A stretch of DNA of 64,000 nucleotides from JAEUMD01 sp036768475 (GCA_036768475.1 DAIPMW010000001.1:555961-619960), one strand, 5' to 3'; counted from the stretch's first letter, positions 1 through 8,845 are shown. Numbers and translations are program-made. The notes: generated from the sequence alone by a model not told the origin.

Positions 1-839
1 GTGTTCCTGAGCAGGCAGGCGATCGTCATGGGTCCGACTCCGCCGGGCACAGGGGTGATAGCGCCGGCAACCTTGGCGCAGCTGTCGTACTCGCAATCTC
101 CGACAAGCTTGGTCTTGCCGTCGCCTTTGGGCACGCGGTTGATGCCGACGTCGATAACGATGGCGCCGGGCTTGATCCAGTCGCCCTTGACGAACTCGGG
201 AATACCGACAGCGGCGACGACCAGGTCGGCGCGTTTGACGACGCCCGGCAGGTCCCTGGTGCGCGAGTGCGCAATCGTCACAGTGCAGCTCTGCGCCAGC
301 AGGAGCGAGGCCATCGGCTTGCCAACGATGTTGGAGCGCCCGATTACGACGGCGTCGAGACCTGAAAGGTTTTCCTGCACCGTCTTGGCAAGGATCAAAG
401 AGCCGGTCGGTGTGCATGGGACGAGCGAACGTGCGCCGATCCAGAGCCGGCCGACATTGACAGGGTGGAAGCCGTCGACATCCTTGTCGGGATCGATGGC
501 GTTCAATACCTTCTCGGCATTGACATGTTTTGGCAGCGGCAGCTGGACGAGGATGCCATTTACGGCGGGGTCCTTGTTGAGCTTGTCGACGAGCGCGAGC
601 AGATCGGCCTCGGACGTCTCGGCTGGCAGCTTGTGCTCGAAGGACTGCATGCCCGTCTCGACGGTCTGGAACGCCTTGTTCTTGACGTAGACCTTTGAAG
701 CGGGGTCCTCACCAACAAGAACAACCGCGAGGCCCGGCGCGAATCCATGCTCGGCCTTGAGGCGCGCCACATCGCTCGCGACCTGGGCGCGCACATCGGC
801 AGCAACTGCCTTGCCGTCGATGATCCTTGCTTGCGACAT
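1..839 (-). CDS. folD: FolD, bifunctional methylene-H4folate dehydrogenase/cyclohydrolase (3' end cut by window)
   Basis: Cytosolic enzyme converting 5,10-methylene-H4F to 10-formyl-H4F in two steps. In a methylotroph this is one route for C1 units from formaldehyde. I translated the minus strand: about 279 residues are visible from the ATG at 839, starting MSQARIIDGKAVAADV. Visible motifs are the substrate-site Tyr51/Lys55 (VYVKNK), the Gln-rich VQLPLP segment, the nucleotide-binding GRSNIVGKP near residue 165 and the C-terminal PGGVGPMT signature. Only the last few residues lie beyond base 1. Downstream genes on the same strand, read towards folD, are yggT and DUF167, a common alphaproteobacterial neighbourhood. 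Confidence 0.95.
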   Translation of the reverse strand, partial: MSQARIIDGKAVAADVRAQVASDVARLKAEHGFAPGLAVVLVGEDPASKVYVKNKAFQTVETGMQSFEHKLPAETSEADLLALVDKLNKDPAVNGILVQLPLPKHVNAEKVLNAIDPDKDVDGFHPVNVGRLWIGARSLVPCTPTGSLILAKTVQENLSGLDAVVIGRSNIVGKPMASLLLAQSCTVTIAHSRTRDLPGVVKRADLVVAAVGIPEFVKGDWIKPGAIVIDVGINRVPKGDGKTKLVGDCEYDSCAKVAGAITPVPGGVGPMTIACLLRN

Positions 840-1036
840 CGTCTGCTCTCTCCTGCTGGTTCGTTACTTCTACCCGGTCATTATCTGGCCGCCCGCTCCC
901 GTTCACGGGCATTCCTGGCGATCGTCTCGCGTGACGACAAGACTACGTTGCGGGATCGCTTTCGATGCGCATGAAAGTAGGCGTTCTTGCATTGACGGCC
1001 TGCGGCCAGATCGTGCTGATGTTTCGTGGCAACACG

Positions 1037-1109
1037 TACGCGATCCAACCCTCTGTTTTAGGTATGTTTTTCATGCTGAACCGCAGCCCACTTCAGCCAA
1101 ACATGTTGT
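1037..1109. repeat. REP-like intergenic palindromic repeat, copy A
   Basis: This is a diverged copy of an approximately 72-bp element also found at 16826-16897 and 18576-18646. The shared pattern is CGATCCA, then TGTTT, then an interrupted palindrome with arms GCTGAA and TTCAGC inside outer arms resembling CATGTTT and AAACATG. All copies are intergenic. This one lies between folD and the 3' end of the DUF167 gene. It may form a hairpin in RNA. Confidence 0.7.
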
Positions 1110-1130
1110 AATCTTTTGCGTCCCCGAAAG

Positions 1131-1451
1131 TTAGTGGCCGAGCTTGGCGGCCAGATCGCGCGCCAGTTGCGCCGGCTCACCACGGATGGCCAGCGACTTT
1201 ATGCGCGATTTGCCTCCAGCAACGAGAGCGACATTCGCCTTCGGCACTCCCAGCCATTTTGCGAACAATGCGGCCAGAGCGGTGTTGGCGGCGCCCTCGG
1301 AGGGGACGGCGCGCACACGCGCTTTGACTGCGGCGCCTTCGGGTGTCGATTCAATCCCCTCGATCGTGTCGCGAGATGACTTGGGCGTCACGCGGATGCG
1401 CACCACCACGCCATCGCCAACTGATCGCCAGGGCAAATCGTCCCGGTTCAT
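1131..1451 (-). CDS. DUF167 / YggU-family small protein
   Basis: A 106-residue protein of the DUF167 family. The family has no firmly established role. The signatures RVTPKSSRDTIEG near the N-terminus and VPSEGAANTALAALFAKWLGVPK in the middle are typical. The ATG at 1451 overlaps the yggT stop by one base, so the two are translationally coupled. Neighbouring yggT and folD are frequent partners in alphaproteobacteria. Normal length, no anomalies. Confidence 0.88.
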   Translation of the reverse strand: MNRDDLPWRSVGDGVVVRIRVTPKSSRDTIEGIESTPEGAAVKARVRAVPSEGAANTALAALFAKWLGVPKANVALVAGGKSRIKSLAIRGEPAQLARDLAAKLGH

Positions 1452-1741
1452 TAAATGAATGCCTTCATGATGTTTGGCAGGATGACGTGCTGGACGAACT
1501 GCAGAGCAAGTAGCAGTACGATTGGCGAAACGTCGATACCGCCGAAATCCGGCAATATGGCGCGGATCGGCCGCAGCGCCGGCTCGGTGATGGCTTGAAA
1601 GAAATTCCAGATTGCGCGGGCGATCTGATTATACGGATTTACGATGCCGAAGCCGATCAACCAGCTCATTATTACGCTGGCAATGATCAGAAACTCGTAC
1701 ATCGTAATGAGCTGGCTGATGAAAAGCAGGAGTTCGATCAT
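1451..1741 (-). CDS. YggT-family integral membrane protein
   Basis: A 96-residue inner-membrane protein of the YggT family, which is linked to cell division/membrane organisation and osmotic stress but is not enzymatic as far as known. Two hydrophobic spans are visible (about residues 1-30 and 68-93), separated by the conserved NPYNQIARAIWNFFQAITEPALRPIR segment. The reading frame stays open upstream to 1852, but the family always starts at MIELLLFIS-like sequence, so I place the start at 1741. Confidence 0.9.
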   Translation of the reverse strand: MIELLLFISQLITMYEFLIIASVIMSWLIGFGIVNPYNQIARAIWNFFQAITEPALRPIRAILPDFGGIDVSPIVLLLALQFVQHVILPNIMKAFI

Positions 1742-2034
1742 GGGTCTCTGGTCCGGGAAAGGCTCGGAGACGTGTACAGTCCTTGATGGGGCACGGCAAG
1801 CGGCGGGGGGTCGCAATGTGCGCCATGTTGGCGTCGCGGTGTCGATTGCCACGCGTCATGCATCGGTTTGGGTCTTTGCAAAGTGCTACGTTTTCTGCGT
1901 GAAGGACAGACTGGAACGGCTTGACAGCGCCTAGAGAACAGGGTGTCGGAACCGGTTAGCGACGCACTGTTCGGGGCTCATACCCGGGGGTCGGATGGGG
2001 GCGGAGTGGACCTGTGGGGCCGTGCTCCGTCATC
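1742..2034. other. intergenic stretch without a recognised gene
   Basis: Between yggT and the tRNA-Ala promoter I see no convincing coding frame on either strand. The short open frames here are not supported by ribosome sites or recognisable families. The part next to yggT should hold the yggT promoter. Confidence 0.5.
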
Positions 2035-2063
2035 TTGACAATGCCTGAGGCGGCGCCCTAAAT
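2035..2063 (+). promoter_or_regulatory. sigma-70-type promoter of tRNA-Ala
   Basis: A perfect -35 box TTGACA at 2035-2040 is followed by a 17-bp spacer and CTAAAT at 2058-2063, about 15 bp before the mature tRNA 5' end. Confidence 0.65.
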
Positions 2064-2077
2064 GCCGGCCACCTTGA

Positions 2078-2153
2078 GGGGCCGTAGCTCAGATGGGAGA
2101 GCGCTGCAATCGCACTGCAGAGGTCAGGGGTTCGATTCCCCTCGGCTCCACCA
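2078..2153 (+). tRNA. tRNA-Ala (anticodon CGC)
   Basis: A 76-nt cloverleaf. The acceptor arms GGGGCCG and CGGCTCC pair, the anticodon stem is CTGCA/TGCAG with loop ATCGCAC (anticodon CGC, codon GCG), the T arm is AGGGGTTCGATTCCCCT, and CCA is encoded. An accessory patch follows directly downstream, as is common for tRNA insertion hotspots. I did not find a second copy of its 3' end within the patch. Confidence 0.95.
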
Positions 2154-2420
2154 AATAAAACCCAATAAAATCAATGACAGATCTTCTGGTAAGGTTTGAA
2201 AGTCACCTTACCGGGTAAGGTGCTCCAGCGCCGCTTTTGCAAGCTGGCCACTCGCGGTTGTGCTGCGGCGGCCTGAAGGTGCCACGAGTAGGCGAAGGGC
2301 GATTGCCTCATCCGTCCGTCTGCTAAATTAAGATGCCTTCCCCACCCGTGGCGAAGCAGATATGTTCGTGTTTTGTTTGCGTAAGAGATGGTGGTGACCA
2401 GATAGGGCATTCGTAGGCTA

Positions 2421-3323
2421 ATGAAGAGCATCCGTCCCCCGACCTACAAGCGGCAACAATTGCTGCTGCTGATGCTGCAAGAGGTGGGCGGAAAGCTCTC
2501 ACGCACCGACTTCCAGAAGCTGCTGTTCCTACTCTCACGTGAGCAGGAAGAGCCACCGTTCGACTTTGTGCCTTACCGTTACGGTTGCTTTTCGTACCAA
2601 GCGATGGCCGATCTCGACACGCTCCAGCATCAAGGGTGGGTTATCCTCAATGACAAGACGGTTAGTCTTGTGCCCGATGTGAGAGTGCGAACTGCACTTT
2701 CAACGAATGAAATCACCCTGCTGGTCAAAAGCCTTAGAACGTACGAGGAGCTTAGGGGTCGCAAGCTCATCCGCCACGTCTACGAGCACTTCCCTTATTT
2801 TGCGGTCAACAGTGAGATCGTTGAAGACGTGCTAGATGAAGCTGGCGTCGCGGCCGTTAAAGCTCAGCGAGCTGCCTTGCAGCAAGAGCCGCCCGCACTG
2901 TTCACCATCGGCTACGAGGGTTTGAAATTTGAGACCTACCTCAATCGCCTCATCAAGAACAATGTACGCTTGCTCTGTGACGTTAGGCAGAACCCGCTGA
3001 GTCGCAAGTACGGCTTTTCAAAGCCGATGCTTGCCCAGGTGCTTCCAAAATTCAAAATCGACTACGCCCACATCCCGGAACTTGGCATCATATCTGCCAA
3101 GCGGAAGGGCTTGGAAGACGAGGTTGATTTTGCGGCTCTATTCTCGGAGTACCGCAAAGAATTGCCAACACGTACCAAGGGGCTGGCTGAGCTTGACAGG
3201 CTCATAAAGCAACACGGCCGCGTTGCCCTCACTTGCTTCGAAGCTCACCATAAGAGTTGCCACCGTCATTGCGTCAGCGACTTTCTCACCACACGAGACA
3301 AATGCAAGGTCGTGCACCTATGA
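2421..3323 (+). CDS. Panacea-like + DUF488 two-domain protein
   Basis: A 300-residue protein. Residues about 5-85 (RTDFQKLLFLL then FDFVPYRYGCFSYQAM) resemble the Panacea/SocA-type domain (DUF4065) seen in antitoxins and phage-defence loci. Residues about 158-300 are a DUF488 domain: FTIGYEG at 161-167, LLCDVRQNP at 185-192, and a C-terminal CFEAHHKSCHRH motif whose Cys/His could bind metal. The biochemical activity of DUF488 is unknown. The stop overlaps the next ATG by 4 bp, so the two genes are a coupled pair. The location behind tRNA-Ala and beside phage remnants suggests an accessory, possibly defence-related, role. That is inference. Confidence 0.7.
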   Translation: MKSIRPPTYKRQQLLLLMLQEVGGKLSRTDFQKLLFLLSREQEEPPFDFVPYRYGCFSYQAMADLDTLQHQGWVILNDKTVSLVPDVRVRTALSTNEITLLVKSLRTYEELRGRKLIRHVYEHFPYFAVNSEIVEDVLDEAGVAAVKAQRAALQQEPPALFTIGYEGLKFETYLNRLIKNNVRLLCDVRQNPLSRKYGFSKPMLAQVLPKFKIDYAHIPELGIISAKRKGLEDEVDFAALFSEYRKELPTRTKGLAELDRLIKQHGRVALTCFEAHHKSCHRHCVSDFLTTRDKCKVVHL

Positions 3324-4150
3324 GCGAAACGCGCCGCGTCTTCATTGTGGTCAAGACCTACCCCACCATCTCCCGCAAGTACGATGAACTTGTGTGCACC
3401 GCTGGAATACTTGATGACGGGAGTTGGGTGCGGATTTACCCGTTCCCCTTCCGCAAGCTGGACTATGAGCAGCGTTACAAGAAGTACCAATGGATAAAGC
3501 TTCCTTTATCCAAGAACACATCGGATATTCGCCCGGAAAGCTTCAAGGTTGATGACATCACTCAGGCATTGGCCGATGGTGAACCGATTGGCACGGGTCA
3601 GGCATGGGCAGAACGCAAGCGCATCATTTGCGCAAAAAACAAAATCCACAACGACCTCACGGCGCTGATTGAACTTGCGAACTCCAATCAGCTTTCGCTC
3701 GCACTCTTCAAGCCCACCAAAATACTGGACTTCCAGATTGAAGAGGTTGACCGCGAGTGGAGCGCCGACAAGCTGCGTGATCTCGCGGTTAAGGCTAGCC
3801 AGCTTTCGCTTTTTCAGAATGAAGCGGAAGTGAAGCGCGAATTTCAAGCGGTTTCCAAGCTGCCCTATAAGCTGTCCTATCGCTTCGAGGATAGCAAGGG
3901 GCGCCAATCGACAATGATGATTGAAGACTGGGAGATTGGCGCACTTTATTGGAACTGCCTTGCGCGGTGCGAAGGCGATGAGGCTAAAGCTCTTTCCATG
4001 GTGCGCAAGAAATACATGGACGAGTTTTCAAAGCTGGATGTGCATCTGATCTTGGGCACCACGAAGATGTATCATGGTTGGGCGTCTAATCCCTTCGTCA
4101 TCATTGGCGTTTTCTATCCACCTCACACAGATCAGGGGTTGCTACTTTAA
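3320..4150 (+). CDS. unknown partner of the DUF488 protein
   Basis: A 276-residue soluble protein starting MSETRRVFIVVKTYPTIS, coupled to the DUF488 gene by an ATGA overlap. I do not recognise a named domain. The N-terminal third (VVKTYPT, then ELVCTAGILDDGSWVRIYPFPFRKL) has the look of a small beta-barrel or nucleic-acid-binding fold. A central LSLALFKP segment and a C-terminal HLILGTTKMYHGWASNPFVIIGVFYPP follow. There is no signal peptide or membrane span. Genes of this type travel with DUF488 in accessory regions, so the two probably act together. The function is not known to me. Confidence 0.6.
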   Translation: MSETRRVFIVVKTYPTISRKYDELVCTAGILDDGSWVRIYPFPFRKLDYEQRYKKYQWIKLPLSKNTSDIRPESFKVDDITQALADGEPIGTGQAWAERKRIICAKNKIHNDLTALIELANSNQLSLALFKPTKILDFQIEEVDREWSADKLRDLAVKASQLSLFQNEAEVKREFQAVSKLPYKLSYRFEDSKGRQSTMMIEDWEIGALYWNCLARCEGDEAKALSMVRKKYMDEFSKLDVHLILGTTKMYHGWASNPFVIIGVFYPPHTDQGLLL

Positions 4151-4186
4151 ACAGTTGGCTTTTTGGGACATAAGGCGCTGCGAACC

Positions 4187-4534
4187 TTACGGCTCGCGAT
4201 AAGGGGTGCCTCCAGCCTTCTTGCCCACGGGCAGCACCTTGGCCTTCCGCATCCAACCTCGGATGACGCCCTGGTCATCGCCAGTCATCACCAGCGGATA
4301 ACCGCGCTCCTTGAGCACCTCGCGGAACTCCAGCTCAGGCATGCGTGGCCGCAGCGACGGCTTCCAAATGCGCCAGCGATCCCACACCGTGCTCAGCTCA
4401 ACGTCCGAGCCCAGGGACGGCGTGAAGCATTCGCGCATGAAACGGTGCACCGCATCCGTGGACCGGGCGGGGGTGACGCACTGGACCAGAAGGAACTCCA
4501 GCTCGGTGCGCCCAGGGGTCCAGCCGCATCGCAA
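4187..4534 (-). pseudogene. phage-type DNA-binding/primase C-terminal fragment, probably frameshifted
   Basis: A 115-codon frame whose body (FMRECFTPSLG, then LSTVWDRWRIWKPSLRPRMPELEFREVLKERGYP, ending GVIRGWMRKAKV) resembles the winged-helix tail of phage/plasmid primase-helicases. Its natural N-terminus seems to continue in another frame (MKFFTLRSKRVAMRLD at about 4563-4516), which suggests a frameshift near 4510. It lies in the accessory patch behind tRNA-Ala and is read towards the DUF488 pair. Likely a prophage remnant. Domain assignment is by eye. Confidence 0.45.
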
Positions 4535-4620
4535 CCCGCTTCGACCGCAACGTGAAGAACTTCATGGCGGCGCTCTGTATTGCAGCCGTCGTCATATGGT
4601 GGTGTTAAAGAGTCCGGACC

Positions 4621-4905
4621 CTAGAGACGAGACTGCGGGGTTTGTGGGCGAGGAGCTGTCGTGATCGCCTTCAGCGCGTTGTAGGCGGCCTTGTCAGCTT
4701 CCTCGACGTCGTCTGCACCGCTGAGTTTGGGATCGAGCTTGGCAAGCTGCTGGCCGAGCCACTGAACGAACTCGTTGAAGTAGGGCTTACGTCTGCCCAG
4801 CTCCTTCTTTCCTGGCCAGTGGGCGCGCAGAAGCCGAACGGCGAACTGATGCCGATACGGCGCGGGTAGTCTGATCGGCTGAGATGGAAGCGCGACTGCT
4901 TTCAT
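4621..4905 (-). CDS. small unknown protein in phage-remnant patch
   Basis: A 94-residue frame (MKAVALPSQPIRLPAPYRHQ) with a basic N-terminal half and an acidic helix (LSGADDVEEADKAAYNALKAI). I recognise no family. Its position just upstream of the broken primase-type fragment, on the same strand, suggests another remnant of the same mobile element. It could also be non-coding. Confidence 0.35.
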   Translation of the reverse strand: MKAVALPSQPIRLPAPYRHQFAVRLLRAHWPGKKELGRRKPYFNEFVQWLGQQLAKLDPKLSGADDVEEADKAAYNALKAITTAPRPQTPQSRL

Positions 4906-5079
4906 CGAGGGCGTGAAATCAGTCTCTCAAACAAAGAGATCCGGTCATGGTGACTAATGGCTCCGCATCAGGCTCGATATCGATCATGATGTCGCTGAAC
5001 GCTTGCCTCCGAAGAGGTTGCTTACTGTGATGATTACCTTTTGAAACAAGAGATATCTGAAAACTCTGGTCAGAAAACT

Positions 5080-5114
5080 CTGGGCCCAGGCGCCGGGGGT
5101 GCGCCTGGGCCCAG
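5080..5114 (-). terminator. intrinsic terminator of dmoA
   Basis: A perfect 14-bp GC-rich inverted repeat (arms 5080-5093 and 5101-5114, arm CTGGGCCCAGGCGC) with a 7-nt loop. Reading on the minus strand, the hairpin is followed by AGTTTTCTG. It lies about 90 bp beyond the dmoA stop. Confidence 0.7.
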
Positions 5115-5205
5115 CAGTGTTACCGCGGCATTTTGGGGACGGGGCCAAAAGCGGCGGCATTGCCAGGAGAGAGCGTGGCCTCTTTCCTGATTCCCGTCTG
5201 AGCCG

Positions 5206-6642
5206 TTATTCGGCCGGCTCAGTCATCTTGTGCTTCGACTCGATCGTGCTGTCGGCAACGCTTTCCTTACCGGCAAAGCCACCGCGATAACGCGCTGCGG
5301 GGTGGCTCGCCTCCGTTCGGCCGTCGGCCGTTCCGATGAGTTTCTGACGGAACGTGCCGGGCTTGTAGGACGTCTGCACACGACCGCGCTTACGAAGCTC
5401 AGGCACGACGTAATCAATGAAGTCGGTTGTCGTTCCCGGTGTCACGGCATAGGCGAGATTGAAGCCGTCGATGTCGCCCTCGTCGACCCAACGCTCCAGA
5501 TCGTCGGCAACCGTCTTCGGACCGCCGACCAGCACCGGGCCGAGACCGCCGATGCAACGCTGGCGAATGACTTCGCGAACCGTCCAGGGCTTGCCGCCGT
5601 CGCCGCCGGTCAGCGACTCGAGCGTGGTGCGCAGACTGTCATTCTCGACGGCCTTCAACGGCTCATCGAGGTCGATCTGCGAGAAGTCGAGGCCGGTCCA
5701 GCCACCGTAGAGTGCCAGCATGCCTTCCGGGCTCGCGTAGGACAGATACTCTTCGTACTTGCGCTGCGCGGCCTCATCTGTGGCGCCGGTGATGACCGTG
5801 TAGAGCATGAAGATCTTGATCGAGTCGCGCGAGCGGCCAGCCTGCTCGGCCAGATCGCGAATGTCCTTGGTCATCTTCTTGGCCTGCTCGACGGAAGTCG
5901 CCAGAACAAACATGCCTTCGGCGTGACGCGCTGCGAAGCGACGTCCGCGGCCTGAAGCGCCCGCCTGGAAAATAACGGGCGAGCGCTGCGGTGACGGCTC
6001 GCAAAGATGGAAGCCTGGAACCTTGTAGTATTTGCCCTGATGGCGGATCGGGTGCACCTTTGCACCGTCGGTGAAGACGCCCGTATCTTTGTTGCGATGA
6101 ACTGCGCCGTCTTCCCAGGAACCTTCCCAGAGCTTGTACATGACGTCCATGTATTCGTCGGCCATGTCGTAGCGTTCGTCATGCTCGATTTGCTGATCCA
6201 TGCCGATATTGAGCGCGGCGCTGTTCAAATACGAGGACACGACGTTCCATGCGACGCGGCCTTTGGTGAGATGATCGAGGGTGGAGAGGCGGCGGGCGAG
6301 GAGATACGGTGGCTCGAAGGTCACCGCTGCGGTGATGCCGAAGCCGACATGATCGGTAACCGCAGCCATAGCGGAGATGGCGCCGAACGGATCGTTCACC
6401 GGAACCTGCGCGGCGTCGTTGAGTGCTGCTTCAGCCGAGCCGCGGTAGACGTCATAAACGCCGACGACGTCAGCGATGAAGAGCGTGTCGAAGCACCCGC
6501 GCTCGAGTTCCTTCGCCAGATTGGTCCAGTAATCGATGGTATTGTAATTCCATGCTTGGCTCTCAGGGTGAGTCCATGTTCCTGCAGCCTGGTGGCCGAC
6601 GCAGGTCATGTCGAAACAGTTCAAGATTATGCGCTTCTTCAT
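5206..6642 (-). CDS. dmoA: DmoA, FMNH2-dependent dimethylsulfide monooxygenase
   Basis: A 478-residue luciferase-like monooxygenase. The first 40 residues (MKKRIILNCFDMTCVGHQ, GTWTHPESQAWNYN) and the body (LFIADVVGVYDVYRGSAE, RLSTLDHLTKGRVAWNVVSSYLNSAALN) agree closely with my recollection of DmoA of Hyphomicrobium sulfonivorans, in the NtaA/SnaA/DszA branch. Reaction in that family member: dimethylsulfide + O2 + FMNH2 to methanethiol + formaldehyde. It needs a separate NADH:FMN oxidoreductase, and two candidates lie downstream on the other strand. A ribosome site GAGGAA sits 6 bases before the ATG. A TetR-type palindrome lies about 235 bp upstream, and a strong terminator follows. Confidence 0.92.
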   Translation of the reverse strand: MKKRIILNCFDMTCVGHQAAGTWTHPESQAWNYNTIDYWTNLAKELERGCFDTLFIADVVGVYDVYRGSAEAALNDAAQVPVNDPFGAISAMAAVTDHVGFGITAAVTFEPPYLLARRLSTLDHLTKGRVAWNVVSSYLNSAALNIGMDQQIEHDERYDMADEYMDVMYKLWEGSWEDGAVHRNKDTGVFTDGAKVHPIRHQGKYYKVPGFHLCEPSPQRSPVIFQAGASGRGRRFAARHAEGMFVLATSVEQAKKMTKDIRDLAEQAGRSRDSIKIFMLYTVITGATDEAAQRKYEEYLSYASPEGMLALYGGWTGLDFSQIDLDEPLKAVENDSLRTTLESLTGGDGGKPWTVREVIRQRCIGGLGPVLVGGPKTVADDLERWVDEGDIDGFNLAYAVTPGTTTDFIDYVVPELRKRGRVQTSYKPGTFRQKLIGTADGRTEASHPAARYRGGFAGKESVADSTIESKHKMTEPAE

Positions 6643-6877
6643 TGCGTTTCCTCGATCCGTGATGGTTTAGCTGTGATGCCAAGGCGCTTGCGTAGAGTGC
6701 GCCTTTATTTTTCTGGTTTCCGTTTCGAAGCCTCGCCCTGACAGCCTGATCTCGTTTCAGCGATATGGGCTGCATGTGCTCGAGGTTACGGTATCGACAC
6801 GATGCGACGTTCTGAGCCGTGACCCGATGGCTGGGTCAGCAACCACCAGACGACCTGCTTTTTACACTTCGTGTCGA

Positions 6878-6893
6878 TGTACCGACCGGTCCA
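6878..6893. promoter_or_regulatory. TetR-type operator 1 (dmoA side)
   Basis: TGTACCGACCGGTCCA, a near-perfect palindrome matching the repeated consensus TGKACCGATCGGTACA. It lies in the dmoA upstream region. Confidence 0.7.
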
Positions 6894-7041
6894 TTTAAAC
6901 ACCTTGCGCATGAAGTGCAAGTGTCGGTGTGCGTTGGAAGGCAACTTAATGCGGCGAGGTTCGCGCCGTGTTCGTGAGAACGATTCAAAAAATCAAATCA
7001 GTCAGATTCGAAACAAGTCATATTCTTGATCGCTAATGTTT

Positions 7042-7057
7042 TGTACCGGATGGTTCA
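7042..7057. promoter_or_regulatory. TetR-type operator, weaker copy
   Basis: TGTACCGGATGGTTCA keeps the outer half-sites TGTACC and GGTTCA but not the centre. It lies midway in the dmoA-porin control region. Confidence 0.45.
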
Positions 7058-7276
7058 TTTCGCCATAATGATGCGTGCTGGCCACACTGGGGCATCAATC
7101 TCCATCCCCGGATGAGCGCGAAACGAGCCGGCTGGCGCTTGACAGGCTCAAAAACTCACATCCAACGTTCGCCAATAAATCTAATAATTACATTGTCTTA
7201 TGTCGTCGATCCGATTCGGCGACGTGGCGGCGCTGCACAGTATGGGCAAATGTGCGTCCCCGCCACACGGCACCGA

Positions 7277-7292
7277 TGGACCGATCGGTATA
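7277..7292. promoter_or_regulatory. TetR-type operator 2 (porin)
   Basis: TGGACCGATCGGTATA has a perfect central CCGATCGG. It lies about 50 bp before the porin start, where a repressor would cover the promoter. Confidence 0.75.
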
Positions 7293-7341
7293 ATTTCATA
7301 TAATCAATTGCGAATCATTCGAAATGTTACTTGGGGGGATC

Positions 7342-8640
7342 ATGAAGACGAAAATATCGCTAGCCGCGGCTGTTGCGAGTATTGGGCTTTTGTTGGGGCA
7401 TCACTCGGCTGATGCGGCAGATTTGGGCGGCAATTGCTGCGCAGATCTGGAGGAGCGGATCTCGGAGCTGGAGGCGACTGCGGTCCGCAAGGGGAACCGC
7501 AAGGTCTCTTTGACTGTTTCGGGGTGGGTCTCGGAGCAGATCGTCCATTGGGACGATGGTGTCGAATCCAACACGTATGTGACCGGCCTGGGAACCGCAT
7601 TCGCCAGCAACGTCAATTTCAAGGGTAAGGCGCAAATCACAAACGACGTGTCGGTGGGGTTTGTGCTTCATGTCGAGTTCATCTCGAGTGATGTTTATAC
7701 GACCAACCAGAATGTCGATGACGGTGGTGCGGCGCTCTCGGGCGGCGGGCCCAACTCGGCGCAGCTGCTTTATTCGTATTGGTTTGCCAAGAGCGAGCGG
7801 CTAGGCCAGTTGAGCGTCGGCATGCACTCGCCAGCGGATGACAGCGCGGTGGTGGCGCTCGACAGCTCGGGGACGCTACAGGCGGCTTACTGGGTTGCCT
7901 ATGACGTGTTCGGCTTCTCTGTGCGTGGCAACTTTGCGCCTGGCGACTCTCTGATCTGGGGTAATGCGTCGTCATGCCGTGGCTACGGCGGCGGTCCTGG
8001 TGACTGCAATGGCGTGCCGCTCAATGTGGTGCGTTACGATACACCGACCATCGGCGGCTTTTCTGCAACCGCGTCGTGGGGTGAGGATGACAACTGGGCG
8101 GTAGCGCTGCGCTACATCAACACCAATTTCAGGGACTTCACGGTAAAGGGACTCGTGACCTACTCCGAAACAAGCGATTCGGGACAGGGCGCGCCTCCGA
8201 AAGGTAACCTCGAATACACGCAGGCCAGCGTCTATCTGCAGCACAATCCGTCCGGTTGGTTCGCGCACGGTGCATGGGGCCACATAGACCAGGATGTCAA
8301 TCCGCTCAACAATCCGGCCAGCGATACCTGGTATATCAAGAGCGGTATCCGTCTTCACCCCACGCAGATTGGCGCCACCATACCGTATGGCGAGTATCTT
8401 CACGCCACGAATAGCGCGTTCGTTGTGAATAATGGTGGTACTCCGGATGATACGTCGGACGATGTCGGGCGTGTGCTGCGCGGTTCCGATACAACCTTCT
8501 GGGGTGTTGGCGTGGTGCAGGAAATCGATGCCGCTGCGATGTCCATCTGGCTGCGTTATCGCGAGCATGAAGTCAGTGTGCCTGGTGTCGAGACCAAGGA
8601 TATGTCGACCATCGTGTTCGGCGGCTTCATCAACTTCTAG
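7342..8640 (+). CDS. rhizobial-type outer-membrane porin
   Basis: A 432-residue beta-barrel porin of the alphaproteobacterial Omp2b-like family. The signal peptide is MKTKISLAAAVASIGLLLG with a cleavage site near HSADA-AD. The mature start has the family signature CCADLEERISELEATAVRKGNRKVSLTVSGWVSEQI, and the protein ends in aromatic FGGFINF, a typical outer-membrane C-terminus. The start at 7342 has a GGGGGG ribosome site 5 bases ahead; an in-frame ATG at 7324 lacks one. A TetR-type operator just upstream ties it to the organosulfur genes, so it may admit dimethylsulfide, dimethylsulfoxide or dimethylsulfone (inference). Confidence 0.88.
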   Translation: MKTKISLAAAVASIGLLLGHHSADAADLGGNCCADLEERISELEATAVRKGNRKVSLTVSGWVSEQIVHWDDGVESNTYVTGLGTAFASNVNFKGKAQITNDVSVGFVLHVEFISSDVYTTNQNVDDGGAALSGGGPNSAQLLYSYWFAKSERLGQLSVGMHSPADDSAVVALDSSGTLQAAYWVAYDVFGFSVRGNFAPGDSLIWGNASSCRGYGGGPGDCNGVPLNVVRYDTPTIGGFSATASWGEDDNWAVALRYINTNFRDFTVKGLVTYSETSDSGQGAPPKGNLEYTQASVYLQHNPSGWFAHGAWGHIDQDVNPLNNPASDTWYIKSGIRLHPTQIGATIPYGEYLHATNSAFVVNNGGTPDDTSDDVGRVLRGSDTTFWGVGVVQEIDAAAMSIWLRYREHEVSVPGVETKDMSTIVFGGFINF

Positions 8641-8665
8641 TCGCGTACAATCTGCGATTTGACTG

Positions 8666-8704
8666 GCCCCGCCACGCGTCATGCGAGGCGGGGCATTTCG
8701 TTTT
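8666..8704 (+). terminator. intrinsic terminator of porin
   Basis: Arms GCCCCGCC (8666-8673) and GGCGGGGC (8687-8694), followed by ATTTCGTTTT. It lies 26 bp after the porin stop. Confidence 0.75.
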
Positions 8705-8770
8705 GCGTAGTGTGAATCTGCGTCGAAATGCGTGGTTTCCCCTTGATTCGTGACACATTTGGACGCATGA

Positions 8771-8786
8771 TGGACCGATCGATACA
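8771..8786. promoter_or_regulatory. TetR-type operator 3 (FMN reductase/sfnG)
   Basis: TGGACCGATCGATACA lies 60 bp before the FMN reductase start, matching the repeated palindrome with one arm mismatch. Confidence 0.72.
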
Positions 8787-8845
8787 GAAAATGGTCCGCC
8801 GCAGAATGCGGACCTCAAAAAAATAAGTCTGGGAGGGCGATGCCG

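Larger units (their letters stand above)
6643..7341. other. long divergent control region between dmoA and porin
   Basis: About 700 bp without a convincing gene. It contains three copies of the 16-bp TetR-type palindrome, listed separately. The AT-rich part at 7290-7325 just before the porin is a likely promoter. Confidence 0.6.

Noticed and set aside
1..690. Long plus-strand open frame over folD
   Set aside because: The minus strand encodes FolD with all family motifs; the plus-strand frame has no family character.
2154..5114. Element integrated in tRNA-Ala with a second attachment repeat
   Set aside because: I searched for another copy of the tRNA 3' end up to about 7 kb and found only short chance matches, and no integrase.
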